Shown: piece after piece, positions 24,118 through 35,306 of the stretch
How the letters are laid out: every line of letters starts with the position of its first letter
Numbering within the stretch: position 1 is the stretch's first letter
Source: Circinella minor
Lineage: Eukaryota > Mucoromycota > Mucoromycetes > Mucorales > Lichtheimiaceae
Direction: 5' to 3'
Assembly: GCA_016758965.1 (NCBI GenBank)
Contig: JAEPRB010000056.1
Coordinates: forward strand, 1 to 64,000
DNA length: 64,000 bases
Notes under the pieces: generated by a model
Told to the model about the DNA's origin: nothing
Database searches by the model: none
Seen by the model: the letters and a program-made list of their open reading frames with translations, nothing else
Made by a program: the position numbers and the translations under genes

Positions 24118-24649
24118 TGAAGTTGAAAATAAAATGTGAGAGTAATAATCGTAGTAGATATGTGTATAAATATAAATAGGGATATTATAAATTGTTTATA
24201 GAAATAATAGTTAGTTATATTTTTAAATGAAAAAAAAAGGAAAGGAGAAAAAAAAAATAAAGAAGTAAAGAAGAGTAAGAAGAAGAAGAAAATAAAAAAC
24301 GACTGTTTTAAAGTTTTCCCACCAACAATTCATCTCCTTGAAACTTTACAATCCCCACCTTTCAATTCTCCATCCCTCCCAAACACAATGTCATTCAGTC
24401 TCTACTTCCCCCCATTACTTTTCCTCTTCTCAATCCTTATTATTACTATTTACATATAACTTATATATATATAAATATGTGTATATGTGTTAAAAAATAT
24501 CAAGATTTTTTTTTTTGGGGGGGGGTCAAAAGTAGGAATGGGGGTCTATGATGAGAGGTGAAAAAGAATTCTTCTTCTTCCCCGTACTACTGATATTACC
24601 CTTACTAATTCTAATAGAAATTAAGATTAATATATACATATATACGTAC

Positions 24650-24732
24650 TCGATGAATGTTGTAGCATAAGATGAAGAAATGAGTGGTTTGAATTCATCA
24701 GTTGAAGATTGACTTAATGTTGAGACGCCCAT
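24650..24732 (-). other. Candidate upstream first exon of the GATA gene
   Basis: ATG at 24732 opens 27 codons (MGVSTLSQSSTDEFKPLISS...) ending at a donor GA|GTACGT. The phase matches an internal acceptor at 24108-24107 (TATAG|C CAA), which would replace the MSYS start by this exon and run straight into the polyQ. The intron would be 543 nt, much longer than the others. Alternatively it is a separate small ORF or leader. Confidence 0.35.
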
Positions 24733-24782
24733 TCACTTTTAAACAAATGTTTTTGTTTTTATAAAAGTCAAAAACAGTCTTG

Positions 24783-24792
24783 TTTATATAAA
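24783..24792 (-). promoter_or_regulatory. TATA-like box upstream of ATG 24732
   Basis: TTTATATAAA, about 50 bp upstream of the ATG at 24732 and readable on the minus strand. It suggests that transcription starts here, supporting the upstream first exon. Confidence 0.35.
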
Positions 24793-24902
24793 GGACCGAG
24801 AAGAGAAGATAAAAATGAAGAAAGAATTATGTGACCACCTCAAAAAGACTGGCTATAAAAAATAAACACAGATTTTTGTTATATCATTCAACACGTTAAA
24901 AG

Positions 24903-24939
<37 letters not shown>

Positions 24940-25129
24940 GTGTATCTATAAAAAAAAAATACAAAGTTTTTGTCATGACAAGATAAAAAACAAAACATAC
25001 ACAAAGAAAACACAAAAGCGTTTAAAGAATTAATCAAAAATAATAATAATAATAATAATAATAAAGGTGAAAATAAAAGATATTATATAATAAAGATAAA
25101 AAAAAATAACATATAAGCTCTTCTTTTTT
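24793..25129. other. Intergenic region with TA and TAA microsatellites
   Basis: 337 bp between the YME1 stop and the upstream exon of the GATA gene. Contains (AT)n at 24905-24937 and (TAA)n at 25039-25064. Nothing else seen. Confidence 0.6.
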
Positions 25130-28100
25130 CTATCGTGTCACTGGTTTTCCTGATAATACATCTACAATTTCTTGATAGGATAAAGTTTCATATTCTATCA
25201 ATGCATTTGCCAATAAATCCAATTCTTCTCGGTGAGTTGTAAGAATTTCTTTTGCTCTTGCTTCAGATGTTTCAACAAGATGTTTGATTTCTCCTTCAAT
25301 CGCTCGTTTTGTAGGTGCACTTAATAATTGCATATCTTCATCATCATGACTAATAGGTCCAACCTTTTCACTCATACCATAATTTCGTACCATTCGTTTT
25401 GCTACATCTGTTGCCTTGACAATATCACTATGAGCCCCACTAGTAACATTATCTGCTCCAAAAATCATTTCTTCCGCAACTCTTCCTCCCATACAAACAT
25501 CTATTTGTGCTATATATTCACGTTTTGTAAATGAATCCTAAAAATAAAAATAAAAATAAAAATATATCAGTTTTTCATCCATTCTATTTTACATAATATG
25601 CAAGTCATTTTATAATAAACAAACCTTATCCATTTCTGGTAATTGAATGGTTACACCGAGTGCCGATCCTCGAGGCATGATAGTTGCCTTGTGTAATGGC
25701 ATAGCGCCTGGGGTATAATAAGCAACCAAGGCATGTCCACCTTCATGATAAGCTGTAACGCGTTTACTTTCATCTGTAATTACAGCACTTCTTCGTTCAG
25801 CTCCCATAAGAATTTTATCTTTTGCATATTCTAAATGATGAAGTGTTACTTCTCGACATTTTTCTCGGGTTGCCTTAATCGCCGCTTGGTTAACTAAATT
25901 AGCTAAATCAGCTCCGCTGAATCCGGGTGTGCCACGGGCAATTACACTAGCATCCACCGCACTGTCCACTTGTACACCCTTCATGTGATGTTTCAAAATT
26001 TGGATACGACCTCGCACGTCAGGTAATGGTACATTCACGTGGCGATCAAATCGTCCAGGACGTACTAAGGCTTTATCCAAAAGTTCAGGGAAATTGGTAG
26101 CAGCAATGAAAATAACACCTTCTGTTTGTGAAAATCCGTCTAGATCCACAAGAAGTTGATTCAAAGTTTGTTTCATGTAGGACTGATCTTTCGGATTCCG
26201 CTTTGACCCAATTGCATCGATTTCATCAATGAACACAATACTTGGTGCCTTGGATCGTGCCGCAGCTATTTTTATATATTATATATTATTTAGTAAAGAA
26301 AAAAAAAAGGCACACCACAAGAAATAATAATCAATTATTATTAAAAGCCCACATTCTTTTATCATAATTAATAGTTTTTTTTTTGGGTCATTAAACACTC
26401 TAATTCCCTCCCACCCCTCAATATATTCATTTATTTTTCAAAAAAAAAAAGTAGTCTTACCAAATAATTCACGAATACGTCGAGCACCTACACCAACATA
26501 CATTTCATCGAATTCACTTCCACTCATAAAGAAAAAGGGAACACCGGCTTCACCAGCAACAGCTCTGGCAAGCATAGTTTTACCAGTACCAGGAGGACCC
26601 GTTAATAAAACACCTTTAGGTAATTTACCTCCCAATTCAGTAAACTTTTGTGGATTACGTAAAAATTGAACAAGTTCTTCTAATTCTTGTTTAGCTTCAT
26701 CAACACCTTGAACATCTTCAAATTTTACAACTTGTTGATTACTTGGTTCATATTCAATTTGAGAAGATCCAGTTTTTAATAATCCTGAATTTTCCATAGC
26801 CAATGAAAGTAATGTAAGAATACATAAAGCATAAGTTAATGTTATCCCAACCCATCTTAATGCACGCCAAAACATATATTTTCTTGCTAAAAATAATTAA
26901 AGAAAAAAATGTTGTCAGTTAATTTTATCTTCCTTCCTTTTTTTTTTTCAGTAATAAAAATAGTTACCTTCTTCTACAATGACATAAATAGGACTTCCTT
27001 TATTACCAGCACCTGGAGGTAAACTGACTCCTCCTTCTACTGATAATGTTTTACCAGCATAACCACGAGATGCAGCAAGTTGTTGTAATACTTGTTTTGG
27101 TAATACTAAAACAAAAATCCATAAAAGTTAAATTTTTAGTCCATCCTTAACTAATCAACCCACCTTACTAAAATTGCTCTTTTTTTTTTTTTTTTACCTT
27201 GTTGTCCTGATCCTTTTACTGCAGATGATGCTGTTTCCATTGTTGCTTCTAATTTTTGCATAATTCTAGGTAAAATGGTTTCTGATTGACCTGTTTGTGC
27301 TAATGCTGCAATATAATATTGCCAACATTCTTCATCATGTGCAAAATTTCCTCGTTCAAATCGTTGAATTAATGCTTGTGGATTCTTTGATCTTAACCAT
27401 TCCTATATAAATTTCAATCATCAACACCCCCGCCACTCTTCATTTAATATTCTTTTCTAACTTTTTTCTTTTTTTGTCAAAAGATATATAGACAATCATG
27501 ATTATCTAGATAAGGTACAGTGAAAATAAATTACTTTATATAAAGCGGCCTGCCGCCTTGGATCTTCGGGAAACATGGTTGCATCTTGTTCAAGTTTAGT
27601 TAAACGTCGATGATTAACAAAACGAAACGATCGAGCCCAAGAAGAAGGTGATGAAGTTGAAAATAAGGTGCGTTTTTGTTGTTGTTGTTGTTGTAATAAT
27701 CGTTGTTGTCTTAAAACATGAGGTAAAAGTTGTGTATTATCTTTGGCTCTTAACAATGAACGAGTGGCATCCGTAACAAGCGGTCGATTAAACGGTCTAT
27801 TTCGAGATTCCGGAATAACCTTAAACTATCAAATTAGTTTCTCTCTTTCAATATTCATAGTTATTTAAAATTAAAAATAAAATAGTTTTTTTTTCTTTAC
27901 TTTTGCTGGTCCATGTGGAAATAATAATGTCCGATCGGTCCGATTTAAACCATGTCGTAAAGTAGTATTCGACCGAATTTGTTGTAAAAGATTAGTTGTT
28001 TCGGCTGTAAAAATGGCAAGCTAAAAAAAATTATAAATAAAATAAACAAAAATAAGTGTAAACACATGAATTCTATGTAAAACGTCAACTAAATAAATCA

Positions 28101-28160
28101 AAAAATAAATGGATATATTATATAAACCTGTTTAGAGAAAACAGCAGAACCCGTAGTCAT
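25130..28160 (-). CDS. YME1: Mitochondrial i-AAA protease Yme1 (FtsH family)
   Basis: ATP-dependent zinc metalloprotease of the inner mitochondrial membrane, facing the intermembrane space, for quality control of unassembled membrane proteins. Eight exons: 28160-28128, 28020-27901, 27819-27535, 27402-27198, 27105-26968, 26886-26461, 26265-25625 and 25537-25130, about 751 aa. Seen: a basic Ser/Arg-rich N-terminus fit for mitochondrial import; one membrane segment (~268-290); Walker A GPPGTGKT (~357); Walker B IVFIDEID (~411); [23 protein letters not shown]; zinc site HEGGH (~575-579) with the downstream Asp in TSGAHSDI; and [15 protein letters not shown], typical of Yme1 rather than the m-AAA proteases. 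The acceptor of exon 3 is ambiguous: a second AG six bases upstream (exon from 27825) would add two residues in frame. Confidence 0.97.
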
Positions 28161-28863
28161 TTACGTATAAAAGAGTTATTATAGTTTTGGGTTATTTGGC
28201 GGGTTTTTCGCAAAGTACCAAAAAAGCGAAAAAAAAAATGGTGTGAGGTTTTACGTTTCTTTTTTCTACTCCTTTCCTTCTGCCTTCTATAACAACTTTA
28301 CAACGACCCAGGTTGGGATTAAACAAAAATATAGGCGGGGGTTGTCGAGTAGGGGACCAATGAAATTCATTAAAACAGCCTTTTGCTGTCATTTTTTGTA
28401 TCTTGCTTTTTTTTTTTCATCGGTTTCTTATATTCAAGAATTCGCTTATTATAATAAAGTTAATCCATAATATTTTTTTTAATCAATGGATATAATTATT
28501 AATAAAAAGGAAAATATGACTTTATCAAAACTCAAACTATAGTGTATCAAAAAATAATCGATATTTTTATCCACTTTTTTCATTACCATGACAATAATTT
28601 CCTATAGTAGACAAGGGCAGAGAAAACAAAAAAAAAAAAGTCTGTAATAATAGAATATAGATCGATACATTAAGAGGGTCGCCGAAGTGATGGACCATGA
28701 TAATCGATTGTGCTCTTTGTTTCTATTCTGATTTTTTTTAATGTGTACAATACGTGATTGAATAGCAAGAAGTTATTAAACTCGAAATTTTCAATAGGGA
28801 AAATCCCCTTTGCTTCCGTACCTTTCCCCTTTCACTACTCTTTCTTTTGATTTGAAACTAGCA
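28161..28863. other. Region upstream of YME1
   Basis: 700 bp. AT-rich, no gene supported. The pyrimidine-rich part at about 28800-28850 could be a leader for the doubtful small gene at 28864. Confidence 0.4.
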
Positions 28864-29052
28864 ATGGCTTCTTTGAATTGTTCTGTAACTGAAATTATAC
28901 GAGACAGTGAAGTGATTGGGTATGTGTACTTGTTCGCTTGAGATTACTAAATGTGCATCAAATATTTGACATACGTACCCATAAATGATTGTTTCAATTT
29001 TCTTTGAAGGAAAGGAAGTATATATGCGAGACTTCGACTGGAAAGATACTAG
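28864..29052 (+). CDS. Doubtful two-exon small ORF
   Basis: ATG 28864 after a pyrimidine-rich stretch opens MASLNCSVTEIIRDSEVIG, then a strong donor (GG|GTATGT, exon end 28919). An acceptor (gaAG|G, exon from 29010) continues in frame with GKGSIYARLRLERY and stops at 29050-29052: about 33 aa. The splice signals are good but the product is short and unrecognised. It may be the start of a truncated gene. Confidence 0.2.
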
Positions 29053-29502
29053 AAATTTCTCTTACTTAAATACATTAGTCAGGTGATTGAGTTAATTTAT
29101 AAATTCAATAAGACATATTCACATCAATTATATTTTCAAAGGACCAGTTTATAACCAGTGAGCGGGATCATATGAACATGTAAAGAATCAATGGTTTCAA
29201 GTACGTAGACAGGGAAACAATTATATGTACAACAATTAATATGGCAACAAAAAGCAGTGAAATAGAGAGTCAGGGGGTATGGGTATGAAACATTAAAATA
29301 AATAAAATTGAATGTGATTATAACAAAGTACGTATTGAATATATTATATGATATTTATATTTTATTCATTAACAAATTTGACATTGGCCAAGCTTTTTTC
29401 AGAGGAGTAGTTGGTCTGAAGTTAGTCTGAAGTTAGTCTATTGTGGGGGGTGGATTTACATTCTTATGATATGTTATTAATTGCATGTTATTCTTTTTTT
29501 TC

Positions 29503-31368
29503 TATATTGTTACCCAACATCGTTGATCTGTATGTCCCAGTATCTTTTTAGGTCCAACCGACTTCCTTGATTGGTTGATAACTATTATATTTTTCAATAT
29601 AGCTTCTTCCCACAAGGTGATCAGAGTTAAGTCGCCGAGTAGATCCAGTTGGCTGGAATTGTCAAGCGATACGGCCAAACTATTCGTCATCTTTACAACA
29701 ATTCAATACATAATCAAGATCATCCTTGGATTCTCGGTTAACTTTGGCTCTGCCGTTCAAATGTTACCCACTTTTGACATTTCGCCACTGCATAAATCAT
29801 ATTCTTGGCCATAGCGATCAATCAGTAACGAAAGGTCGATCTTGAATCCAATAACGTTTGTTGATTCGGGATATTGATCAATTTTACGTTGTATTGCATA
29901 CGAAAAGGTTGATTCATGCGTTTTGATCAAAATACTACTTTTTTGAAAAAGTATCCGAAACAAAGGGAGTCAAATGTTTTCCAAATTCCGTAACATATAT
30001 TGCCGTTTGTTTTTCAAATACTTTGGCACTGCTTGCTATAGCGATACCGCCCATGAGACCAAAAGGCCATCAATATATCGAATAATCGTTATAATGAATT
30101 CGGGCAAAATTCTATCGATATGTACTCGACTTCATATGTATCTAATATGTGTTGTAAAAAGAAGAAAGCTCTAGAATAATATATCGTTTATACGGTAAAT
30201 AAGCCATAAAAATATAACAATTTTTTTTCTTTGTACGTACAGTTTTTCTTATTAAACATGTCTTGTCTTATTACTTCCAATTGAATTGCAACCACCACAT
30301 CATATATAATCAATGCTGAAAAAAAAGTGAGTATCATACTAAGGGTCAAAAACTGTCTATTGTTATCAAGCTATGCAAAATGACAAAGAACAAGTTGGAC
30401 TTACATAGTAGACAAAAAACAAATCCAATCTTTATAAGACGGAAGCAGAAGCAGTATATCGTTACCTTTTTTTTTTCTTGGAAACGTCGACGCTTGAAGA
30501 TAAGTTTGATTGATTTTTAACAATAAAAGTGTAAGAACTAAAGTTAGAAGACCCAAAAAATGTTCAGTAACAAATATTTTTAAAATATAAGTATACCTTT
30601 TGTCCACTCAATATAACAACATTTTTGATGAAGCATTATCGGATGTCATTATAGAAAATTAACAATATTTTCCTGTTTAATCTGTCTTGAACCTCAAAAC
30701 ACTATCACTTACTATATCAAAATATCGTTATATCAAACGGTGGCGGTAAGTATTTTTGATCGGTCGTGGTTGTCAAGACTGTCTCCAAAGCTTTTAAAGG
30801 CACAAAAACTGTTTTGTCATCAAAATATTTGGGGTACACTTGGTACAAATATCTTATTCCCGAATCAAATGGCAAACGGTTTTCCATGTGGTGGTATAAC
30901 TGGAGCAGGGAACTTGATAGGTTGAATATGATATTTTTTCGTGATATAATTTCTTCATTGCGTTCCATGCGTCGGGAGAGAAAAATAATTGTTGGGACAA
31001 AGATGACACCTCTGATAAATCGAGAATCGATGACAAACTGTTCGTCGTTATTTTCCTTTCATGTGTTGTAATACCAACACCTTTTAAATCCTTTTTCTAA
31101 ATGTTTTCAGCTTCGGTTTTGATAATTGTGGCACTTATTTCACTGATGCTTGGTCTTTTTTGCATAAATGGATTCGGCCGAGAACCAGTATCTTGTTCTT
31201 CTTGTGCCACTTTTTGTTTCTTCCGATGAACGAAAGACGACTGCGCAGTTGCCTTGAAAATAAGCGCCCGGGAAGCATATGTGAGGAAAAGAGAATTAAT
31301 TGTTCACTATTAGGAAATGGCTCTATAGCATAACGAATGAGAGAAGAAGAGATATTATTCTTTGTCAA
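29503..31368 (-). pseudogene. Degenerate minus-strand ORF cluster of an orphan family
   Basis: Several open minus-strand pieces follow one another in a plausible order from 31368 to 29503 but are interrupted by stops and frame changes: PGRLFSRQLRSRLSFIGRNK, then YLYQVYPKYFDDKTVFVPLK, then NVIGFKIDLSLLIDRYGQEY with DLCSGEMSK, then KVNRESKDDLDYVLNC. The third piece resembles the ligand-like core of a family of uncharacterised Mucoromycota proteins that I recall only loosely. A sequence like a pogo-type element end (tatcgttatatcaaacggtgg) lies at about 30727. I cannot give a function; this may be several unrelated remnants. Confidence 0.25.
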
Positions 31369-32589
31369 TTATTGATTAATTATATTGTAAAATGATAATT
31401 ATAAATGAAATTGAAATTTGAAAAAAAAAGAACATGATAATAATAGCTACCTATTTGTCATATATGTAATATGTGAGCATTTGTATCGAAGTACTTAAAT
31501 ATTATTGTTCGGAATGCGTTTTGCTCTGACTTTGCCACAGATATTTCGATGTTGCCACAAATGGCACATGGCTTTAATTTTTTTTTATGGATGCCTTTTC
31601 AATGACTGCAAGTGATCGTTCTTCTCTTTGTTCTTGCTGTTGTTATTGTTGGCATGTTTTATATGGAATGATAGTTGATGTTAACTGTTGTGGTTGTGAT
31701 GGCATCGATGACGGCGATAGACCTATTTTACAGAAACACGTTTTTGTATTCCTGGTTCGAGTTACTATAAATAGGTTATAATGACCTGGTTTGATATAAA
31801 AGTGTACAATAAAAGATATACAAGATACATATATGCAAGATACATATATATGAATATATTTACCTTGACTTATAGGCTCAAAATCTTGGTCATTATAAAT
31901 ATATGAAACTAATTCAAAATACGTATGATTTAAAAAGATAATGTAAACCGTAAGTTGTCTTTCCCCAATGACTTGATGAATGTACCTAATTTCTTTTACT
32001 TTATTTACAGCTAATCTTTGTTGTTTTTACAAATCAAAGCGATCATGGTGTTACTTTTATGTGTTTTCCAACGGTAAGCCTTGATATTCTTTTTTGGTGC
32101 AATTGTTGTTTTTGACAAAGAAATAAAACTAGAGAGGCCGGTTTACTAAAAAATAGGACAAAAAAAACAAAATAGCTCTGTTCTATACGGAGTATGAAAC
32201 GTCATTAAAGAATCAGTTGCTCATTATCAACCAAAACATCCGTTCTTATTTTTATCTTATTTAAACTTTTAGTCTCTGTTTTGTATTGTGTAATTTATAT
32301 ACGTATTCATTATTTTATATGTTTTTCTCCATTACATTATTACTGTGTTTAACATGATCTACTCTAATTTATTCTGTTTTAATTCTTCTCTACTTATTAT
32401 TCTTTTATGCAGCCAGAGCGGGGGCAGAAATTAAAAATGTTGGTCACACCAAAATTCCTTGCAGCTAAAAGATAATTATAATCCAATCAACTACTGATGG
32501 ATTATCTACAATAGGTGTTGTCAAGCCTTCGCTTATCAGTTTTACTAAATACAAGAAACACACTTTTATCATAAATCAATATAAATGGA
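31369..32589. other. Intergenic region
   Basis: AT-rich with no supported gene. A short Cys/Ser-rich open stretch from ATG 31587 has no splice context or recognisable motif. Confidence 0.4.
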
Positions 32590-33260
32590 TTTCTGTTATG
32601 GTATGTGTTGCTCAAAATGACACTTTTTAAAGAAGAGTGTCGGGGAAGTGTATTATTTATTATGGAAATGGGAAACTATTACAGCGATACAAGGATGGAT
32701 ATAATTAGTAGAATATTTGTAAAAATGTGGTCTAACATGGAACGACTTAAAAAATACGTATACCAAAAGTACGTACATTCTCTAAAACTATTAAGAACCG
32801 GATTGACTGTGCACTAGGTATCAACAACAATCCAGAGATTGATTTTGCAAGTTGTAAATATATTGATGAGGCAGGATCCAACCTACATATTAAGCCTACG
32901 TTTGAGGCTGTCTGAAAGAGGTCAGCCAGCTAAATTGCTAGCACATTACAATCGTGGTATAAATGTTTTTACTCTTGGAGTTATTGCTGACGAAGGATTA
33001 ATGAATATTTTCCTATGAAAGACACAAACTCTATTTCGTATCAAAAGGCGAACATTACAAGACGGTAAAAAAAGGTGGTACACGAGAAGAGATCATTCTG
33101 TACAACTTTTATAGACAGTATGGAACGTTTTGGAAAAGAACGATATGCCTGGTAAGACATTAATAATGTATAATAATGTAAGTACCCGTCATACCTAAAA
33201 ATGTACAAGACGCGGTTGAAGCTCATGTATGCAAGATATTATATATATATCTATAGAGGA
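32590..33260 (+). pseudogene. Second decayed Tc1/IS630-type DDE transposase
   Basis: Plus-strand frames give KNRIDCALGINNNPEIDF, then CKYIDEAGSNLHIKPTFEAV (the first catalytic Asp in the IDEAG motif), ERGQPAKLLAHYNRGINVF, TLGVIADEGLMNI, and, after frameshifts, MERFGKERYAW and IPKNVQDAVEAH. This is the order of a DDE_3 transposase: the VDEAGF-type motif, the RG-P-x-K segment, the ITV-I-GAI-like strand and the region around the second Asp. Stops and frameshifts make it dead. It is more similar to the intact family than the copy at 19130-20660, so it probably inserted later. Confidence 0.6.
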
Positions 33261-34312
33261 TGTTACTTGATCTTTTGAAGGGTTTTGATAAAAGCTGGGG
33301 TAACCATTAAATGAAAACTTTTTAACAAAAAATGACTTCTTGATCTTAATAACCATTACTCTAAAATACTTAATTAATCCAAGCGGTTGTCAAGGATGGA
33401 GGTTTTAGCACACTTAGAAGTTTTTTTCGCTGGTGCACTATAGAGGGACTCTATATGTTTTAATGTTTGTTTTCATATGTTTGTAAATCTATGATATTAA
33501 AGAACTAAGTGACCTTAATTAAAGTTTATGCCATGCCAAATTGAAAAATAATAATAACCATTATAAATATTGTCAGTCATTTTAATTTCATCCGGCGACA
33601 TCTTAAATTTCCCATATGGCCAAAGGGAACTTGGTGTTGAAAGTACCCGATTTTCAACCGAATACTCTTTCTAAAGTGTAGCTGATACATATGCAAAGAA
33701 ATAGAAAGAGAAAGAGAAGCAAATATGTTTTTCCTGAAACAGTGTTGAGTTTCCATTCTGGCTCTTCTTTCATCCATTTAGTGGTATCTAATTTCTTATT
33801 GAAACTTGATATTATAAAATAGCTTTCGGGGGATTAAATAAAACGTAATCATAGTTTTGTATAAAACCCATAAGCCTGTTCGTTCCCCAATACCTGTTCC
33901 CATAATTGGGAACAAGAACGTCATTTTTTCTATTATAGAATTTGGACGAAAAAAGTAGCCAGTACACGCACTAAAAAAAAGAAAAGATCATCGCAGTGAT
34001 AAAATAGATCACTATGATTAAATTTTTTTTCCTTATATACTATTGGGTCATACTATTTTTTATTTTTTTTATTTTACAATTGCAAGGGTGTCACAGAATC
34101 TTACAGAATCTTAAAATAAAAAAATTCATGCGTCATACGTATACATATAATCATATTATTCTAAAAAAATAAAAATAAAACCTTTATATAAAAGAAAATC
34201 CTTTTTCCATCCCCCAGAACTTTTTAATTATACATTTTTATTCTCGTTTGTTTTATATTTATCTATTTCCTTTTTTTCTTTTCTAAAACAAAAATAAGTA
34301 TACAATTATAAT
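33261..34312. other. Intergenic region upstream of the LEA-like gene
   Basis: AT-rich, no gene. A short direct duplication (CAGAATCTTA twice) at about 34095-34115 and a C-run near 34213 lie in the likely promoter of the next gene. Confidence 0.4.
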
Positions 34313-35143
34313 ATGCTTTCTCGAACTTTCTTAAGACGTGCTGTTACTACACAACAACGCCGAGCATATGGAACTGCAGGTAGTAATGTAGCTACCGGTC
34401 CAAGTGGTAGTACTGGAGGTAGTGGGGGACCAAGTAATAAAGGAAGTGGTGGTGGAAACGGAGGACTTCTACTTGCTCTTGCTCTTGGTGGTGTTGGTGC
34501 CGCTTACTTGTATAAAAAGAATACATGTGAAAAAGGTAAGAATAGTTAAATACTGGAACAGTGATACAAGAATATCTTTTTTCTTTCTGTATATTCACTT
34601 TCTATCTTTTGTTAATCAATTTTCATAACAAATATTTATATTTATATAGGCAGCGTTCAAAAGAACTCTGATAATTTAAAAGAAGCCGTGGATGACAAGA
34701 CCGCCGAAGCTAAAGGTTACGTAGATGCTGCAAAGACAAAAGCTGGTGATCAATATGATAAAGCCAAGGGAGTTGCCGGAGATAAAGCAGCTGAAGCTGA
34801 AGGTTACGTAGACGCTGTAAAAACAAAAGCTAGTGATGAGTACGAAAAAGTCAAGGAAGCAGCTGAAGATAAAGCAGCTGAAGCTGAAGGCTATATAGAC
34901 GCTGCAAAGACAAAAGCCAGCGATGAATACGCAAACGTCAAACGAGCTGCTGATGGCAGCGTTGTTGATACTGAAGGCTACGTAGATGCTGCAAAGTCAA
35001 AATTGGCCGATACTGTTGAAGGTGTTAAAGAGGCCGTGGATGACAAAGCTGCAGAAGCACGAGGATATGTTGATGCAGCAAGAACTAAAGTCAATGAACA
35101 AGTAGACGCTGCAAAGGATTATGTAGAAGGAAAGAAGAAATAA
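34313..35143 (+). CDS. Mitochondrial LEA-like protein with five 29-residue repeats
   Basis: Two exons: 34313-34535 and 34650-35143, giving 238 aa. The N-terminus (MLSRTFLRRAVTTQQRRAYG) is a typical mitochondrial import signal, followed by a Gly/Ser-rich linker and a short hydrophobic segment (LLLALALGGVGAAYLYKK). The rest is an Ala/Lys/Glu-rich helix made of five repeats of exactly 29 residues (87 bp), each containing a variant of AEAEGYVDAAKTKASDEY. Such repeats resemble group 3 LEA proteins, which stabilise membranes during drying, and apolipoprotein-like amphipathic helices. Role as an inner-membrane-anchored stress protector is inference. It ends 163 bp from the stop of the convergent TBCK gene. 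Confidence 0.8.
34711..35120 (+). repeat. 87 bp coding tandem repeat, five units
   Basis: The GAAGGTTACGTAGA-type core recurs at about 34711, 34798, 34885, 34972 and 35059, exactly 87 bp apart, inside the LEA-like gene. The spacing has no indels, which shows selection for repeat length. Confidence 0.9.
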
Positions 35144-35306
35144 ATTTATATTATTTATATGCATACACAATATTTTTGTGTTCAACTACCATGTATAATT
35201 TTTTATTAAGATGGGTTCTATTTTTTTTTTTACTGTACATACTACGACAACAACAAAAAATAAATAAAAACAAAGGATCCTGTTTATTATTACTATTATT
35301 ATTATT

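Noticed and set aside
30717..30968. Assigning the pogo-like end near 30727 to a complete element
   Set aside because: Only one end is recognisable; no partner end was found on either side.
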